A stretch of DNA of 64,000 bases from Geojedonia litorea (GCF_042654525.1 NZ_JBHSGP010000014.1:186001-250000), one strand, 5' to 3'; shown: positions 26,811-37,280, counted from the first letter of the stretch. Numbers and translations: made by a program. Notes: generated by a model from the letters alone, not told the origin.

Positions 26811-29800
26811 TTATTCTATATTTTTTGGGTTTACAAGTAAAGATTTCCCATTATTGGTTATTACTAAAAAAGTGTTTTCATTTAACTTAACAAGCTTACG
26901 CCCAGAAATGTCTTTGGGCAAATTTAAAACGTTAAAGCTATTAAAAGACTGGTTATCGAGAGGTGAAATAATGCCTCCAGAATTAGAGGAGCTTTCTCCA
27001 AGCTCGGTTACAAAACCATAATAATTTCCGGTATAAACAAGCATATTATTTTCGTAATAAACATCTTCAATAGTACTCATTTGCACTTGTTTTGGCAAAG
27101 CTTTTGGGGTGAATTTACCATGGTTGTTTATATATGACATTGACCTCAATTCATAAATATATTTGGTTTCCAAAATGTCATTTTCGTTTTTGATAACGAG
27201 GTCCGAAATTTTCTCAACATTAGAAAATGTATTATAGCTTAAAAATTTCTTTTTTAATGAAGGTATTTGCTGAACAAGTTTATCTTTTGAAGCAAAAGGT
27301 ACGTATGTTCCGAAAAAATCGTAGAAAATAAGCTGATCCAATTTTTCATTGGCATCAAAATCATCCAAATACATTATTACAGGCTTATTGACTGAAGCTT
27401 TCCATTTAAAATTTAAACCCGTATTTCCCCCTATAATGTCTAACTGGCCGTCACCATTGATGTCTGAAACGTGTATAACATTCCACATTCCGTTTGTTTT
27501 ATCTAGCCCGTATTGCTCTGTTTTATTTTCAAATTTTCCACTTAGGTTATAAGACAAAATAGTTATTGGCATCCAGTCACCAGCTAAAACCAACTCAATC
27601 TTTCCATCATTTTCAAAATCCACCCATTTGCTGTCGGTAATCATCCCGTAGCGTTTACGTTCAACAATTTCAAAATTGTTATTCCCTGTGTTTTTTAAAA
27701 TAAAACTATAAGGCGACAAACCATAAGCCCCAGGAATTGATCGATTTCCAATGAACAAATCATCAAATCCATCGGCATTAAAGTCATAGGATGACACCGA
27801 ACCACCATTTGTCATTAGCAATTTTGCATCGAGTTTAATAAAATTTGCTTTACCATCATTGATATAAACTCGATCTTCTAACATTGGGTCTCCTTCTTTA
27901 TAATCATTTCCACCACTTAAAGCATAAATATCTAGATCACCATCATTATCAATATCAAACGCTATGGCGTCAACATCTTCATAAATTTTATCTTGTTCAA
28001 AAATAGCGGTAGATTTTATTTTAAATTGACCTTGCTTATCTTGAATATAAAGTACGGGTGCTTGATTTCTTGCGCCTCCAATAAAGAGATCTAACAAACC
28101 ATCATTGTTGAAATCTGCTTGCACCATTGAAGGCCCTTCAGTTGATAAATTTTCGGGCATTAAAGCATCTCTTTCGTAATCTAAATAGGTATCCTCCTTA
28201 TGTTCATAGTCAAATAATGAGAATTCTTTCTTTGATTGAGGTTTATATAGAACTTTTGAAGTATTCTCCTTTGAGATTTGTAATTGAGAATTGATAATTA
28301 TATCCCTTTTTGTTGTTTGTGTGGCATCATTCCAAACCACCGTTAGCGAATCAATACGTGCTATATCTCCTAAACCAAAATGCACTTTTCTGGTGCTACT
28401 CGATAAAAAGCCCCTAACAGTAGTTTGCTCTTTGTAGAATACTTTATTAGCAGCATACAAATACACTTTCGCCCCAGTTGTGTTTAAACTATTATTGTCT
28501 CCAAATAAATCCAAAGTCATGTAATTATGCTTTGGCGTTTTATTCTCTAAAATGGATACCTTTTCATTTATATTATTGACCACAAGATCCAAATCTCCAT
28601 CGTTATCTAAATCGGAATAGGCCGCACCGTTGGAATAGGTACCCTTAGTGTTTTGAGTAACTTTAATTGAATTAAATTTTAAATCACCTTCATTTTCAAA
28701 CAAGACATTTGGAATACTCAATGTGGGCATGGTATTGATGAGTTTTGCTTCCAATGAATCTTGATAGGTTTTGGTATATTTTGCAAAATCTAGATTGCTT
28801 AAATAATTAATATAATCTAGATCATTAGGTCGTTTATAAATTCCATTTGTGATATAGATGTCATTAAGCCCGTCATTGTTATAATCAAAAATTAATGGTG
28901 CCCAGCTCCAATCTGTGGCATGAGTTTCAGAAATTAAAGCGGCATCGCTAAAATAGTTTCCATTATTTATCTGCAGATGGTTTCTAGCATATTGCTGCTG
29001 GTAACCAAAGGCCTTTTTTATTTCGTTCACTTTATCACTATCCTCTCCACCAGATTTTAAAAATATAGCTGACTGATTGGGCATCATGTCTAAAGTAACC
29101 AAATCTAGTTTGCTATTATTGTTAATATCGGCCACATCAACACCCATGGTAAATCTGGAGGTGTGGTTAAAATAGTCGGCACTCGATTCTGTAAAGGTCT
29201 TGTTACCGTTATTGATGTACAGATAATCATTCTCATGAAAATCATTACCCACATAAATATCCATAAAGCCATCATTGTTGATATCTGACACGGCTATTGC
29301 CAATCCATACCCCAATGCACTGTTATAAATCCCAGCTTGCTTTGTAACATCTACAAATTTTGTTTCACCCGTTACAATCTTGTTTTCAAATAAAATATCT
29401 CCTGCTAAAGAATCTGTTTTTAATCTTAACTCTGCATTTCCATAAGAATATGGTGAATGAACAGAATGGTTAAGCAAATACATATCCATATCACCATCCT
29501 GATCATAGTCAAAAAAAGCAGCTTGGGTTGAAAAGCCAGAAAAATCAAGGCCATAAGTATGTGCTTCTTCCTTGAACGTTTCATTTCCTTGGTTGATGTA
29601 CAGCTCATTTTTAGCTTTTAAGCCTTTATAGTTACCAACCTTACATACATAAATATCTAATAATCCATCATTATTAATATCTACCATAGTTACACCTGTA
29701 GACCAGGTATTATTTTGACTTATTCCAGCAGAACTAGAGATATCCTTGAATTTAAGTCCCCCAAGATTGAGGTAAAGTTTATCTGGTTTTTGGTTGGCAG

Positions 29801-30050
29801 AAAGATAAATATCATCTAACCCATCATTATTGATATCGCCTAGCGCGACTCCACCTCCGTTGTAGTAATATAAATATTCAATAATATTAAGCTCGCCATT
29901 GTCAATAAGATCATTTGAAAACTCAATTCCAGACTGATTTGATGGCACTTCATTAAATACTGAAGGCTCTGTTATAACTTCTGCTTTTTTATCTTTAGAA
30001 CAGTTAACACCTAAAGCTAAAAGAAAAACAAAGCCTATGTTTTTTATCAT
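26811..30050 (-). CDS. VCBS/FG-GAP repeat lipoprotein with ASPIC/UnbV domain (copy 3)
   Basis: This is a predicted cell-surface lipoprotein of about 1,079 residues. I start it at the ATG at 30050, which gives MIKNIGFVFLLALGVNC with lipidation at C17; an upstream start would overlap its neighbour and disrupt the signal. Two blocks of FG-GAP/VCBS calcium-binding repeats (D-x-N-x-DG-x-x-DI/L pattern, e.g. DINNDGLDDIY, DYDQDGDMDMY) flank an ASPIC/UnbV domain near residues 520-585 (TGAKVYLY, RGFLSS, HFGLG, VVWND). The mature N-terminus SKDKK resembles a Bacteroidetes surface-export signal. Start and upstream stop are adjacent, indicating coupled translation. The function of this family is not established; beta-propeller ligand binding is likely. 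Confidence 0.88.
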   Translation of the reverse strand: MIKNIGFVFLLALGVNCSKDKKAEVITEPSVFNEVPSNQSGIEFSNDLIDNGELNIIEYLYYYNGGGVALGDINNDGLDDIYLSANQKPDKLYLNLGGLKFKDISSSAGISQNNTWSTGVTMVDINNDGLLDIYVCKVGNYKGLKAKNELYINQGNETFKEEAHTYGLDFSGFSTQAAFFDYDQDGDMDMYLLNHSVHSPYSYGNAELRLKTDSLAGDILFENKIVTGETKFVDVTKQAGIYNSALGYGLAIAVSDINNDGFMDIYVGNDFHENDYLYINNGNKTFTESSADYFNHTSRFTMGVDVADINNNSKLDLVTLDMMPNQSAIFLKSGGEDSDKVNEIKKAFGYQQQYARNHLQINNGNYFSDAALISETHATDWSWAPLIFDYNNDGLNDIYITNGIYKRPNDLDYINYLSNLDFAKYTKTYQDSLEAKLINTMPTLSIPNVLFENEGDLKFNSIKVTQNTKGTYSNGAAYSDLDNDGDLDLVVNNINEKVSILENKTPKHNYMTLDLFGDNNSLNTTGAKVYLYAANKVFYKEQTTVRGFLSSSTRKVHFGLGDIARIDSLTVVWNDATQTTKRDIIINSQLQISKENTSKVLYKPQSKKEFSLFDYEHKEDTYLDYERDALMPENLSTEGPSMVQADFNNDGLLDLFIGGARNQAPVLYIQDKQGQFKIKSTAIFEQDKIYEDVDAIAFDIDNDGDLDIYALSGGNDYKEGDPMLEDRVYINDGKANFIKLDAKLLMTNGGSVSSYDFNADGFDDLFIGNRSIPGAYGLSPYSFILKNTGNNNFEIVERKRYGMITDSKWVDFENDGKIELVLAGDWMPITILSYNLSGKFENKTEQYGLDKTNGMWNVIHVSDINGDGQLDIIGGNTGLNFKWKASVNKPVIMYLDDFDANEKLDQLIFYDFFGTYVPFASKDKLVQQIPSLKKKFLSYNTFSNVEKISDLVIKNENDILETKYIYELRSMSYINNHGKFTPKALPKQVQMSTIEDVYYENNMLVYTGNYYGFVTELGESSSNSGGIISPLDNQSFNSFNVLNLPKDISGRKLVKLNENTFLVITNNGKSLLVNPKNIE

Positions 30051-30051
30051 A

Positions 30052-33000
30052 TTAATATTTATAAACTTGTAATGAATCATTATTTTTTGCAATTAAGATT
30101 TCATTTTTCAGGAGTTTTATGTCCCTAATTTGACCATTAACTTTTAGACCTTTTCCTGTAACATGGTATTTAAATTTAGCTCCCCCAAGATTTTCTAAAT
30201 AACTCCCATAAGAAGCATCATACCTTCCAAATTCAGGTTTTACTCCACTTAAGTTACCTCCTAAAATAATATCCTGATCGCCGTCTCGATCAAAATCAGC
30301 AACAGAAATGGCATAAATTGGTGAGAATTGTGTCTCAAAGGGTAGCTCCTGCACATCAAATTTAAAATCTCCTTTATTCAATAAAATAACTGAATTTAAT
30401 GTTGTTGCTTCTAAAATCAAACTTGATTGTAATTGCTCGGACGTAAATATGTCTTCTATGCTGGCATTTTTAAACGAATCGTAATCTGGAAACTTCTTGT
30501 TCAAATATTTTAGTTGTTCAGTTAAATTATGTCGCAAAGCATATGGATATTGCTTACCGTTTGTAGCTGTAAATGAGAGCACCGGATCTAAATAACCATT
30601 ACCATCATAATCATTGACAAATAATTTAATAGGCTGTATATCACTAGCTTTAAATCTACTGTTTAACCCGTGATTGCCCACTACAAAATCTATATCACCG
30701 TCATTATCTAAATCGGCTGCAACTATAGTATTCCACCAACCTTTCAGTTGTGATAATTGATTGCTCATTTCCTTAAACGAACCTTTTGTATTTTTAAAAA
30801 CTCTAATACCCATAAATTCTCCTACAACCACCAAATCATCATATCCATCTTTATCTAGATCAACAAAAGTCGCATCGGTAATCATTCCTAAATTTTTAAA
30901 CTCCGGCGCTCGCTGTGCCGTCTGTTCACTAAATTTTCCTTTGCCGTCGTTAACCAACAAAAACCCAGACCCAGGTTGACCATAGGCATCTGGAATTGTA
31001 CGCTCTCCAACAAAAAGATCTAAATCACCATCCTTGTCGATATCTGCCACTGTTACCGTACTGCTACTATGAAACCCGTTTAATGTTGGTAATTTTTGTT
31101 CAGATAGATGAAATCCGTCTTGCCCGTCATTGATATATAATCGATCTAAATATATAGGGCTAAATTTGGAAGTTTCAACACCACCGCTACAAACATAAAG
31201 GTCTAAATCGCCATCTCCATCAGCATCAAATAGAACACTTTCGGCATCTTCAGCTCCTTTTTGCAAATCGAATGCTGAAGTTTTCATCTCACTAAATTTA
31301 TTGTTTTTCTGAAGGAATATTTTGGACATATTATTTTTGGAGCCACCTATGAATAGGTCATCTTCACCATCATTATTAATGTCTCCTAACGCAATTTTTG
31401 GTCCTTCTGCACTTCGCATGAAGGGCAATAAGCGTTCAACATTAAAATCGATATAGTTGTTTTCTGTGTGGACAAAATCAATAATGCCTTCAACTTTACT
31501 AAATAATAATGCTTCAGCATTGCTAGTACTGGTTTGATGCTCTATAAATACGGCTTCTTTTTCAAATACTGTAATTGTAGTATTGGCTTCTATATTATCT
31601 ATTTGTGATATTTTTCCTGAAGGCCAATTGACAGTTAACGTTAGGTTGTCTTTATTTTTAAATCCAAAATTTGGTCTGTCATCCATTGATGATTGAAAGC
31701 CTCGTACAGGTTGCTGTTCTAAAAAATAGGTTTCCGACTGATTGGAAAGTTTCAATTTGGCTCCAATACCGTTGCTATTCAACCCTTCGCCTTTTAAGAC
31801 CACTTTTAAATAATTATGGTCTTCTTGCTTGATATTATTCCTATAAACAAAAAGAGGCATATTAACATTGTTGACCACAACATCTAAATCACCGTCATTA
31901 TCTAAATCGCCATAGGCTGCCCCATTGGAAAATCCTTCAGTATCCAAGCCATTAGCAACACGCTCAAACTTTAAATCTCCTTTATTGATATACGCATGAT
32001 TTTTGACTTTATTTGAAGGAATGATATCAATCAATTTTTTATAGTTTACTTTGTTGTTTTGAACTATAGATTGAATAACTTCTTCATTTGAAACATATTG
32101 AAGATAATCCTGATTGGTGAGGTCTTTATAGATGCCATTAGCAATGAACAAATCCTTTAATCCGTCATTATCCATATCAAAAAACAGTGCGCCCCAACTC
32201 CAATCTGAAGCTTCAACACCGCTAAAACGTCCCACTTCACTAAACGTTAAGTTGCTATTATTGAGTTGCAACATGTTCCTCGTGAATTGATGGTAATAAT
32301 CGTTTTTTACATTGTATTGGTACTTGTTCCAATCTTCAAAAGTGGTTACGGTTTTTAAGCGTTCGTATTCACTTGGAAGCATTTCAGTAACAAATATGTC
32401 ATTATAGCCATCATTATTAATATCAGCAGCATCTGCTCCCATCGAAGCCCCGCTAATAGAATTGATGGATTTGGTTAATTGTTCCTTAAATGTGCCGTTA
32501 GCTTGATTGATATAGAGGTAATCCCGTTCAAAAAAATCGTTAGACACATAAATGTCCTGCCAATTGTCGTTATTAAAATCCCCAACCGTAACACCTAACC
32601 CAAAGCCTATAATACTCCCATAAATACCTGCTTGTTCACTAACATCTATAAATTTGCCATCTCGATTTTCAAAAAGTTTGTCACCTCCTAATGTATCCCT
32701 GATTGGACGTTCGTTTTTAGTTAAATTAAAGCTGCCAATAGCCTGATATGAGTTATTGAGCAAATACACATCTAAATCCCCATCATTATCATAATCAAAG
32801 AAAGAAGCATGTGTTGAATAGCCCATGTCATCTAATCCAAACTCGGCGGCACGCTCTGTAAAGGTTAAATCCCCATTATTAATGAAGAATTCATTTTGCT
32901 TATTATCTCCTTTTACATCTCCAGAATTACACACATATATATCTAATAAACCATCACCATTAATATCGACCATGGAGACACCTGTTGACCATGCCTTTGT

Positions 33001-33339
33001 GCCACCAACCCCTGAAGTTTCTGTGATATCCTCAAATGTGAAATTCCCTTTGTTTAAATACAGTTTATTCTTGTTAAGATTTGAGGTTAGGTAAATATCC
33101 TGTAAGCCGTCATTATTAATATCTCCTATAGCTACACCACCGCCATTATAAAAATTGCGGTATCGATAAACATTAAATTCATCAGTTGACTCTAAATCAT
33201 TACTAAACTGAATTCCAGTTTGTTCGGCCGATAATAACTCAAACTGTGGTAATGTATTTTCTTCAACTTTTTCTTCCTTTTTATCACATGACATCACTAC
33301 TATTAATGAAATGATGCTTATATATTTATAATACTTCAT
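30052..33339 (-). CDS. VCBS/FG-GAP repeat lipoprotein with ASPIC/UnbV domain (copy 2)
   Basis: The 1,095-residue lipoprotein (lipidation at C18, followed by DKKEEK) has the same architecture as its two neighbours. It opens with RNFYNGGGVAIGD, continues with a first series of Asp-rich FG-GAP repeats (DINNDGLQDIY, DINGDGLLDIY, DYDNDGDLDVY) and an ASPIC/UnbV domain near residue 525 (IGAKLKLS, RGFQSS, VNWPSG). A second repeat series follows (DADGDGDLDLY, DIDKDGDLDLF, DLDNDGDIDFV, DFDRDGDQDII). It is predicted to be a calcium-stabilised propeller pair on the cell surface. The start is two bases from the stop of the small lipoprotein gene. It is closer to copy 1 than to copy 3 in the N-terminal block. 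Confidence 0.9.
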   Translation of the reverse strand: MKYYKYISIISLIVVMSCDKKEEKVEENTLPQFELLSAEQTGIQFSNDLESTDEFNVYRYRNFYNGGGVAIGDINNDGLQDIYLTSNLNKNKLYLNKGNFTFEDITETSGVGGTKAWSTGVSMVDINGDGLLDIYVCNSGDVKGDNKQNEFFINNGDLTFTERAAEFGLDDMGYSTHASFFDYDNDGDLDVYLLNNSYQAIGSFNLTKNERPIRDTLGGDKLFENRDGKFIDVSEQAGIYGSIIGFGLGVTVGDFNNDNWQDIYVSNDFFERDYLYINQANGTFKEQLTKSINSISGASMGADAADINNDGYNDIFVTEMLPSEYERLKTVTTFEDWNKYQYNVKNDYYHQFTRNMLQLNNSNLTFSEVGRFSGVEASDWSWGALFFDMDNDGLKDLFIANGIYKDLTNQDYLQYVSNEEVIQSIVQNNKVNYKKLIDIIPSNKVKNHAYINKGDLKFERVANGLDTEGFSNGAAYGDLDNDGDLDVVVNNVNMPLFVYRNNIKQEDHNYLKVVLKGEGLNSNGIGAKLKLSNQSETYFLEQQPVRGFQSSMDDRPNFGFKNKDNLTLTVNWPSGKISQIDNIEANTTITVFEKEAVFIEHQTSTSNAEALLFSKVEGIIDFVHTENNYIDFNVERLLPFMRSAEGPKIALGDINNDGEDDLFIGGSKNNMSKIFLQKNNKFSEMKTSAFDLQKGAEDAESVLFDADGDGDLDLYVCSGGVETSKFSPIYLDRLYINDGQDGFHLSEQKLPTLNGFHSSSTVTVADIDKDGDLDLFVGERTIPDAYGQPGSGFLLVNDGKGKFSEQTAQRAPEFKNLGMITDATFVDLDKDGYDDLVVVGEFMGIRVFKNTKGSFKEMSNQLSQLKGWWNTIVAADLDNDGDIDFVVGNHGLNSRFKASDIQPIKLFVNDYDGNGYLDPVLSFTATNGKQYPYALRHNLTEQLKYLNKKFPDYDSFKNASIEDIFTSEQLQSSLILEATTLNSVILLNKGDFKFDVQELPFETQFSPIYAISVADFDRDGDQDIILGGNLSGVKPEFGRYDASYGSYLENLGGAKFKYHVTGKGLKVNGQIRDIKLLKNEILIAKNNDSLQVYKY

Positions 33340-33341
33340 GC

Positions 33342-33914
33342 TTATTTTACTAGTGTTTTATACTTATACTCCAAATCTTCAATAAGAACTGAAACATCTC
33401 TATCAGACTCTTGAAACATTTTTATTTGACGATTACCATCCACTTTTACCAAACTGTTTTTTACTTTCATGAATGGATTTCCTGGATACCATTTCATTAA
33501 GGTGTCTTGTATTACAGGTAATAGCTTATTGGCCTTCAAAGCTTCATTCCAGGGTGCCCATGCAGAGTATGAAAACTTCACATCCATTGCTGTAATAATA
33601 TCCTTCTCATTAAATTTCGCATAAAACAGCATACGTATTCTTTTTAAAGCTTGCGAAGTGTCTTGAGGCTCTAAAAACATTTGCACATAGCTATTTGAAG
33701 GACCATGCGTTGCCACACCTCTTTTATTTAATCCCCAACAAATTTCATAGAAATCACTTCGCGTTTGGCCAAATTCTAAATTGTGAAATACATGATTATG
33801 TTGTTGACCACTAGACAACTCACTTTTTACCAATTTGGTGTAATCTGATTGACAGGCACTAATTGAGAATATTAATACTAAAATCGCTATTTTATTAAAA
33901 CTATTCAACTTCAT
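33342..33914 (-). CDS. Orphan small lipoprotein inside the VCBS operon
   Basis: The 190-residue lipoprotein has a signal ending ISAC (lipidation at C21). The mature protein has no domain I recognise. Features that stand out are HNLEFGQTRSDFYEICWGLNKRG, a compact mixed alpha/beta-looking body and an acidic/basic C-terminus. It overlaps the end of VCBS copy 1 by 14 bases and ends two bases before copy 2, so it is firmly embedded in the operon. It probably acts with the VCBS proteins at the outer membrane. No function is assigned. Confidence 0.8.
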   Translation of the reverse strand: MKLNSFNKIAILVLIFSISACQSDYTKLVKSELSSGQQHNHVFHNLEFGQTRSDFYEICWGLNKRGVATHGPSNSYVQMFLEPQDTSQALKRIRMLFYAKFNEKDIITAMDVKFSYSAWAPWNEALKANKLLPVIQDTLMKWYPGNPFMKVKNSLVKVDGNRQIKMFQESDRDVSVLIEDLEYKYKTLVK

Positions 33915-36900
33915 AAAATTTTAAACTATCATTATTTAACGTGGTTAATAAAAATCTCTTCGCATTAATTTTAGGCATACTAAAATCTCTTATCTGTCCT
34001 TTAATATTAAGCCTTATTACTTTTTTAAATTGACCTTGATTATCTCCATAAACCAACCAACCTCTTGAAGCGTCTTGTCGACCAAACTGCGGTTTTACTA
34101 AATATTGGTTGCCTCCAAAAATAATATCTGTGTTTCCATCTAAGTTTATGTCTGAAACTATAATTGCTTCAACGTTAGAATACTGAATTTCATGAGGCAA
34201 CACTTGGATTGAAAAGGCATTGCCATTATTAATGAAGAGCGATGTTTTTACTGTATTTACATCTAAAACTATAGCTTTTGCAAGTTGTTCTTTATTAAAA
34301 ATAGCGTCAATAGTTGCATTTTCATAATCCTTATAGAACAATAGCTTTTGCTTTAAGCTTGCTATCTGTGCAACCAACTCATCTCTATCTGCTATTGGAT
34401 AATATTTTCCATCTATTTTATGACATATGATTTGCTCAATAGTCCCGTTATTATCAAAATCTGAAACGTAAGCCCTTGTTCCATCTTTAAAGAACGTATT
34501 TTCGCCTTTATTCCCAGCAACAATATCTAAATCACCGTCTCCATCAACATCTGCTAATTCAAACGTTTTCCAAAATCCTGAGGTTTGTTCCAAACCAAAA
34601 CTTTTGGTTTTATTTTCTAATATTCCATTCTGGTTAATAAATATAGAAATGGGCATCCATTCTCCTACCACGATTAAATCCTTAATACCATCATTATTAA
34701 AATCTTCCCATGCTGAATCGGTAATTAACCCAATAGACTTAAGTGATTCTTGATCTGAAAATTCAAAAATATTATTGCCTTTATTCTCTAATATATAGCC
34801 ACTTGTTGGAATTCCATAGGTTTCTACTTTAAAGCGCTCTCCAATAAAAATATCATTGTCCCCATCCTGATCAAAATCATAAATCGATACGGTAGATGTA
34901 CTCATGGGTTCTTTAAAGGGAAGTGCCGACTGGTCTAAAACAAAATTGAGATTTCCTTGGTTAATGTATAAGCGATCATTTAATGAAAAATCGAATTTAG
35001 AGAATGATTTTCCGCCACTTGCGACATACAAATCCAAATCGCCATCCTTGTCACTATCAAAAAACACGGCATCGGTATCTTCTGATTTGGCATTCATCTC
35101 AAATGGTTTTGAAATTTCAATGTATGAATAGTCCTTTTGTGACACAAAAAGTTTTCCAGATTGCCCTTTCGCACCACCAATATAAAAATCGGGTTGGCCA
35201 TCATTGTTGATGTCTGCACTTGTAATATTAGGACCTTCGTTATTGAACATCTCTGGAAGCAACTGTTCTCTGTTAAAATCTACAGCATTGTTCTCTTTAT
35301 GTTTAAAATTAAATAGTGAATTAATTTCCTTTAATGGATTTTTAATGTTTATAGGTTTCGTAATACTAGAGGTGTTTGATTCTTTAGGTTGAGTAAGTGA
35401 ATAAACCTTGTTAGTTTTTAAATTTTCTTCTTTTGTGGTAAATCCATTAGGCCAAAATATCTTCACACTATCAATAGTTTGAGCAGTATTAACCCCAAAA
35501 AGAAAATCGGGTGACACCGAACTTTGAAAGCCTCTTGATGGAAAGTTTTCTAATACACTATAGCTTCCATTATCGTAATAAATTTCGGCTTTTGCGCCTA
35601 TGGCAAATGTGTTTTTATCGTCACTTTTTAATTTTATGGTCATACTTCTATGTTTTGAAGTATCTAGCTTATTTTCATATACAAAGGCCGGCATATTGAC
35701 ATTATTAATCACCAAATCTAAATCACCATCATTATCGAGATCGCCATATGCGCTTCCATTACTAAAGCTTGGCTGATTTAAACCCCAAGCTATTGATTGG
35801 TCACTAAATTTAAAGACACCATTATTTTTAAACGCCACATTAGGCACAGGTTGAGATGGCATGAGATCAATTAATTTTTTCATGACTTGCTGGTCATTTT
35901 TGATCATATCTCGTATTTGATCTTCATTAGCCATATAGGTAAGATAGTCCCTGTCTAATAAATCTTTATAGATGCCATTGCTAATAAATATATCCTTTAA
36001 GCCATCGTTATCTACGTCAAATAACAAGGATGCCCAACTCCATTCTGAAGCTGCAACATCTGAAAATCTACTTAATTCTAAAAACACATCGTCGCCTGTA
36101 TTTATATGAAGAGCGTTACGTGAGAACTGATAATGATAGCCATTTTTAACTTCCATATCATATTTATTCCAAGATTCAAACAAGGTTTTAGTTCGTTGTC
36201 GTTGAATATTTCTAGGTAACATTTCAGTAACCATAATATCAGGTTTTGAATCATTGTTTAAATCGGCAGCATCTGCACCCATTGAACCCATAGAAATAGA
36301 TTCAAATTGATGCTCTAAATCTTCTTTAAAAGTGCCATCTTGTTGATTCATGTATAGATAATCTCTTTCAAAAAAATCGTTGGAAATAAATATATCTGGC
36401 CAAGCGTCACCATTATAATCACTTACAGTAATTCCTAATCCAAAACCTATAGCACTAGAATAGATGTTGGCTTTTTGCGTAACATCCACAAAATAGCCAT
36501 TGTCATTTCTTAATAATTTATTACCCGTTTCGGTTGGTATATCTCTTTGATTTTTTATAAAGTCATAGTTACCTACAGACCTTATAGAATTACTTAACAA
36601 ATAACAATCTAGATCACCATCCTTATCAAAGTCGAAAAAATTAGCTTGTACTGCCAGGCCAATAATGTCCAAACCATAAACTTTGGATTGCTCTGTAAAA
36701 GTTAAATCCCCATTGTTTATAAAAAGCTCGTTATGTCTTGAGCTCTTATCACTTGGCGGACCAGCTTTACATACATAAATATCTAATAATCCATCGTAAT
36801 TTATATCCACAAATGTTACACCCGAAGACCACGAATCTTTACAAGCTACTCCAGCTGTTTCAGTAATATCTTCGAACTTCCAATTCCCCTTATTGAGATA

Positions 36901-37167
36901 TAATTTATTATCAACTATGTTTCCTGTAAAATAAATATCGAGTAATCCGTCATTGTTTATGTCACCAATTGCAACACCACCGCCGTTATAGAAATTTCTA
37001 TAGGTATAAGGATTTAGGGCTTCGGTTTCGATAAGTGTGTTGGCGAATTTAATATCGGAGTCTACGTGCAGTTGAAACAGTGTTTTGTCTAAAGTGTCTT
37101 GCGTTTTCTTGTCTTTTGAACATGACAAACACAACAAAATTAAACTAATGTAAACCGGTATTTTCAA
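33901..37167 (-). CDS. VCBS/FG-GAP repeat lipoprotein with ASPIC/UnbV domain (copy 1)
   Basis: The 1,088-residue lipoprotein (lipidation at C16, followed by SKDKK) is the first of three paralogues. It has RNFYNGGGVAIGD at about 57-69, then repeats such as DINNDGLLDIY, DFDKDGDLDCY and DYNGDAWPDIF. An ASPIC/UnbV domain lies near residue 525 (IGAKAEIY, RGFQSS, IFWPNG). C-terminal repeats follow (DSDKDGDLDLY, DFDQDGDNDIF, DVDGDGDLDIV, DINLDGNTDII). The gene begins just beyond the terminator-like hairpin that follows susD. It may be expressed by read-through from susCD or from its own promoter in a very short spacer. The role is unknown; surface binding of ligand is inferred. Confidence 0.9.
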   Translation of the reverse strand: MKIPVYISLILLCLSCSKDKKTQDTLDKTLFQLHVDSDIKFANTLIETEALNPYTYRNFYNGGGVAIGDINNDGLLDIYFTGNIVDNKLYLNKGNWKFEDITETAGVACKDSWSSGVTFVDINYDGLLDIYVCKAGPPSDKSSRHNELFINNGDLTFTEQSKVYGLDIIGLAVQANFFDFDKDGDLDCYLLSNSIRSVGNYDFIKNQRDIPTETGNKLLRNDNGYFVDVTQKANIYSSAIGFGLGITVSDYNGDAWPDIFISNDFFERDYLYMNQQDGTFKEDLEHQFESISMGSMGADAADLNNDSKPDIMVTEMLPRNIQRQRTKTLFESWNKYDMEVKNGYHYQFSRNALHINTGDDVFLELSRFSDVAASEWSWASLLFDVDNDGLKDIFISNGIYKDLLDRDYLTYMANEDQIRDMIKNDQQVMKKLIDLMPSQPVPNVAFKNNGVFKFSDQSIAWGLNQPSFSNGSAYGDLDNDGDLDLVINNVNMPAFVYENKLDTSKHRSMTIKLKSDDKNTFAIGAKAEIYYDNGSYSVLENFPSRGFQSSVSPDFLFGVNTAQTIDSVKIFWPNGFTTKEENLKTNKVYSLTQPKESNTSSITKPINIKNPLKEINSLFNFKHKENNAVDFNREQLLPEMFNNEGPNITSADINNDGQPDFYIGGAKGQSGKLFVSQKDYSYIEISKPFEMNAKSEDTDAVFFDSDKDGDLDLYVASGGKSFSKFDFSLNDRLYINQGNLNFVLDQSALPFKEPMSTSTVSIYDFDQDGDNDIFIGERFKVETYGIPTSGYILENKGNNIFEFSDQESLKSIGLITDSAWEDFNNDGIKDLIVVGEWMPISIFINQNGILENKTKSFGLEQTSGFWKTFELADVDGDGDLDIVAGNKGENTFFKDGTRAYVSDFDNNGTIEQIICHKIDGKYYPIADRDELVAQIASLKQKLLFYKDYENATIDAIFNKEQLAKAIVLDVNTVKTSLFINNGNAFSIQVLPHEIQYSNVEAIIVSDINLDGNTDIIFGGNQYLVKPQFGRQDASRGWLVYGDNQGQFKKVIRLNIKGQIRDFSMPKINAKRFLLTTLNNDSLKFYEVE

Positions 37168-37195
37168 GATATTTTAGCTAGATATATAAATAATA

Positions 37196-37222
37196 AAACG
37201 GGTTACCAAAGATAACCCGTTT
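37196..37222 (-). terminator. Hairpin between susD and the VCBS genes
   Basis: The stem AAACGGGTTA/TAACCCGTTT (37196-37205 with 37213-37222) has a seven-base loop and is followed on the minus strand by TTATTATTT. It could end most susCD transcripts or attenuate read-through into the VCBS-haloperoxidase genes. Confidence 0.75.
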
Positions 37223-37280
37223 CATATTAATAAGCTTTATTATTAAATATTCATTAATAAAATTAAACTTTCATTAATCT

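Noticed and set aside
30051..30092. Longer start for VCBS copy 3
   Set aside because: It would bury the lipoprotein signal peptide behind 14 polar residues and overlap the previous gene; the ATG at 30050 gives a normal signal.
26811..37167. VCBS genes as RNA-binding proteins or integrins
   Set aside because: Automatic annotations sometimes use these names for ASPIC/FG-GAP proteins. The sequences show only calcium-type propeller repeats and lipoprotein signals, so I did not adopt them.
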